The position numbers and the translations under genes are program-made. A stretch of DNA of 5,032 bases, taken from NCBI GenBank assembly GCA_919903585.1, contig CAKKST010000195.1, positions 1-5,032 on the forward strand, written 5' to 3'. This document shows, in pieces, positions 4,847 through 5,032 of the stretch (its first letter is position 1; each line of letters starts with the position of its first letter). The notes under the pieces are model-generated. The model was not told the DNA's origin and ran no database searches. It worked only from the letters and a program-made list of their open reading frames with translations. Origin of the DNA: Nitrospiria bacterium (GTDB lineage Bacteria > Nitrospirota > CAKKRA01 > 9FT-COMBO-42-15).

Positions 4847-5032
4847 ATGTATTTTCGGAGCAAAAGTATACCATCAAAACAAAATGATGTCCTTCTTGAA
4901 ACCAGAGCCCTCACCAAAACCTTTGGCGGTATAGTTGCAGTTGATGATGTTGATATTAATATAAGAAGGGGCGCGATCACTGCCCTCATCGGGCCGAATG
5001 GCGCAGGCAAGACCACACTCTTTAACTGCATA
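4847..5032 (+). CDS. livG: Branched-chain amino-acid ABC transporter ATP-binding protein LivG, N-terminal part
   Basis: The first 62 codons of an ABC ATPase, cut by the right edge. Residues 17-48 show the typical opening of the family: L-L-E-T-R-A-L-T-K-T-F-G-G with the A-loop aromatic probably F26, then A-V-D-D-V. The Walker A motif G-P-N-G-A-G-K-T spans 49-56, with K55 and T56 the phosphate- and Mg-binding residues. It should bind and hydrolyse ATP on the cytoplasmic side of LivH/LivM. The assignment to LivG rather than LivF rests on the K-T-F-G-G-I-x-A-V-D segment and on the position after livM; the ATPase signature and Walker B lie beyond the window. About 15 polar residues precede the usual first strand, a slightly long N-terminus. 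LivF is expected downstream but not seen. Confidence 0.9.
   Translation, partial: MYFRSKSIPSKQNDVLLETRALTKTFGGIVAVDDVDINIRRGAITALIGPNGAGKTTLFNCI

Overview
The window is a bacterial chromosomal segment carrying most of a branched-chain amino-acid (liv-type) ABC importer operon on the + strand. A divergently oriented gene on the - strand runs off the left edge. Base composition is moderate to AT-rich, and ATA (Ile) and AGG/AGA (Arg) codons are frequent. The intergenic spacers hold small GC-rich hairpin repeats. Together this suggests a Gram-negative lineage such as Nitrospirota or Desulfobacterota (the old Deltaproteobacteria), but that assignment is an inference and no marker gene here proves it.

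Left part (1-1029, - strand): the first 343 codons of a protein that joins an N-terminal PilZ domain (the c-di-GMP receptor fold), a helical linker, and the beginning of a Rossmann-fold SAM-dependent methyltransferase. This is the least ordinary protein in the window. Positions 1030-1378 are a divergent regulatory spacer. A sigma70-like promoter can be proposed for each direction. A 13-bp direct repeat overlaps both -10 boxes, and a 13-bp perfect palindrome covers the liv -35 box.

Right part (1406-5032, + strand): a lipoprotein-type periplasmic binding protein (livJ/livK family), then the permeases livH and livM (4-bp overlap), then the first 62 codons of the ATPase livG, cut by the window edge. 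LivK would capture the ligand, LivH and LivM would form the membrane channel, and LivG (with LivF, expected downstream) would power transport. The binding pocket keeps the carboxylate- and ammonium-binding positions of E. coli LivJ but differs at the side-chain contacts, so the ligand may not be leucine, isoleucine or valine.

Two of the three operon junctions contain repeat-type DNA. The livK-livH spacer has a terminator-like hairpin and two G-quadruplex-type motifs on opposite strands, one of which contains the livH ribosome binding site. The livM-livG spacer has three consecutive hairpins. These repeats probably set the relative expression of binding protein, permeases and ATPase, and they are the main non-coding points of interest.
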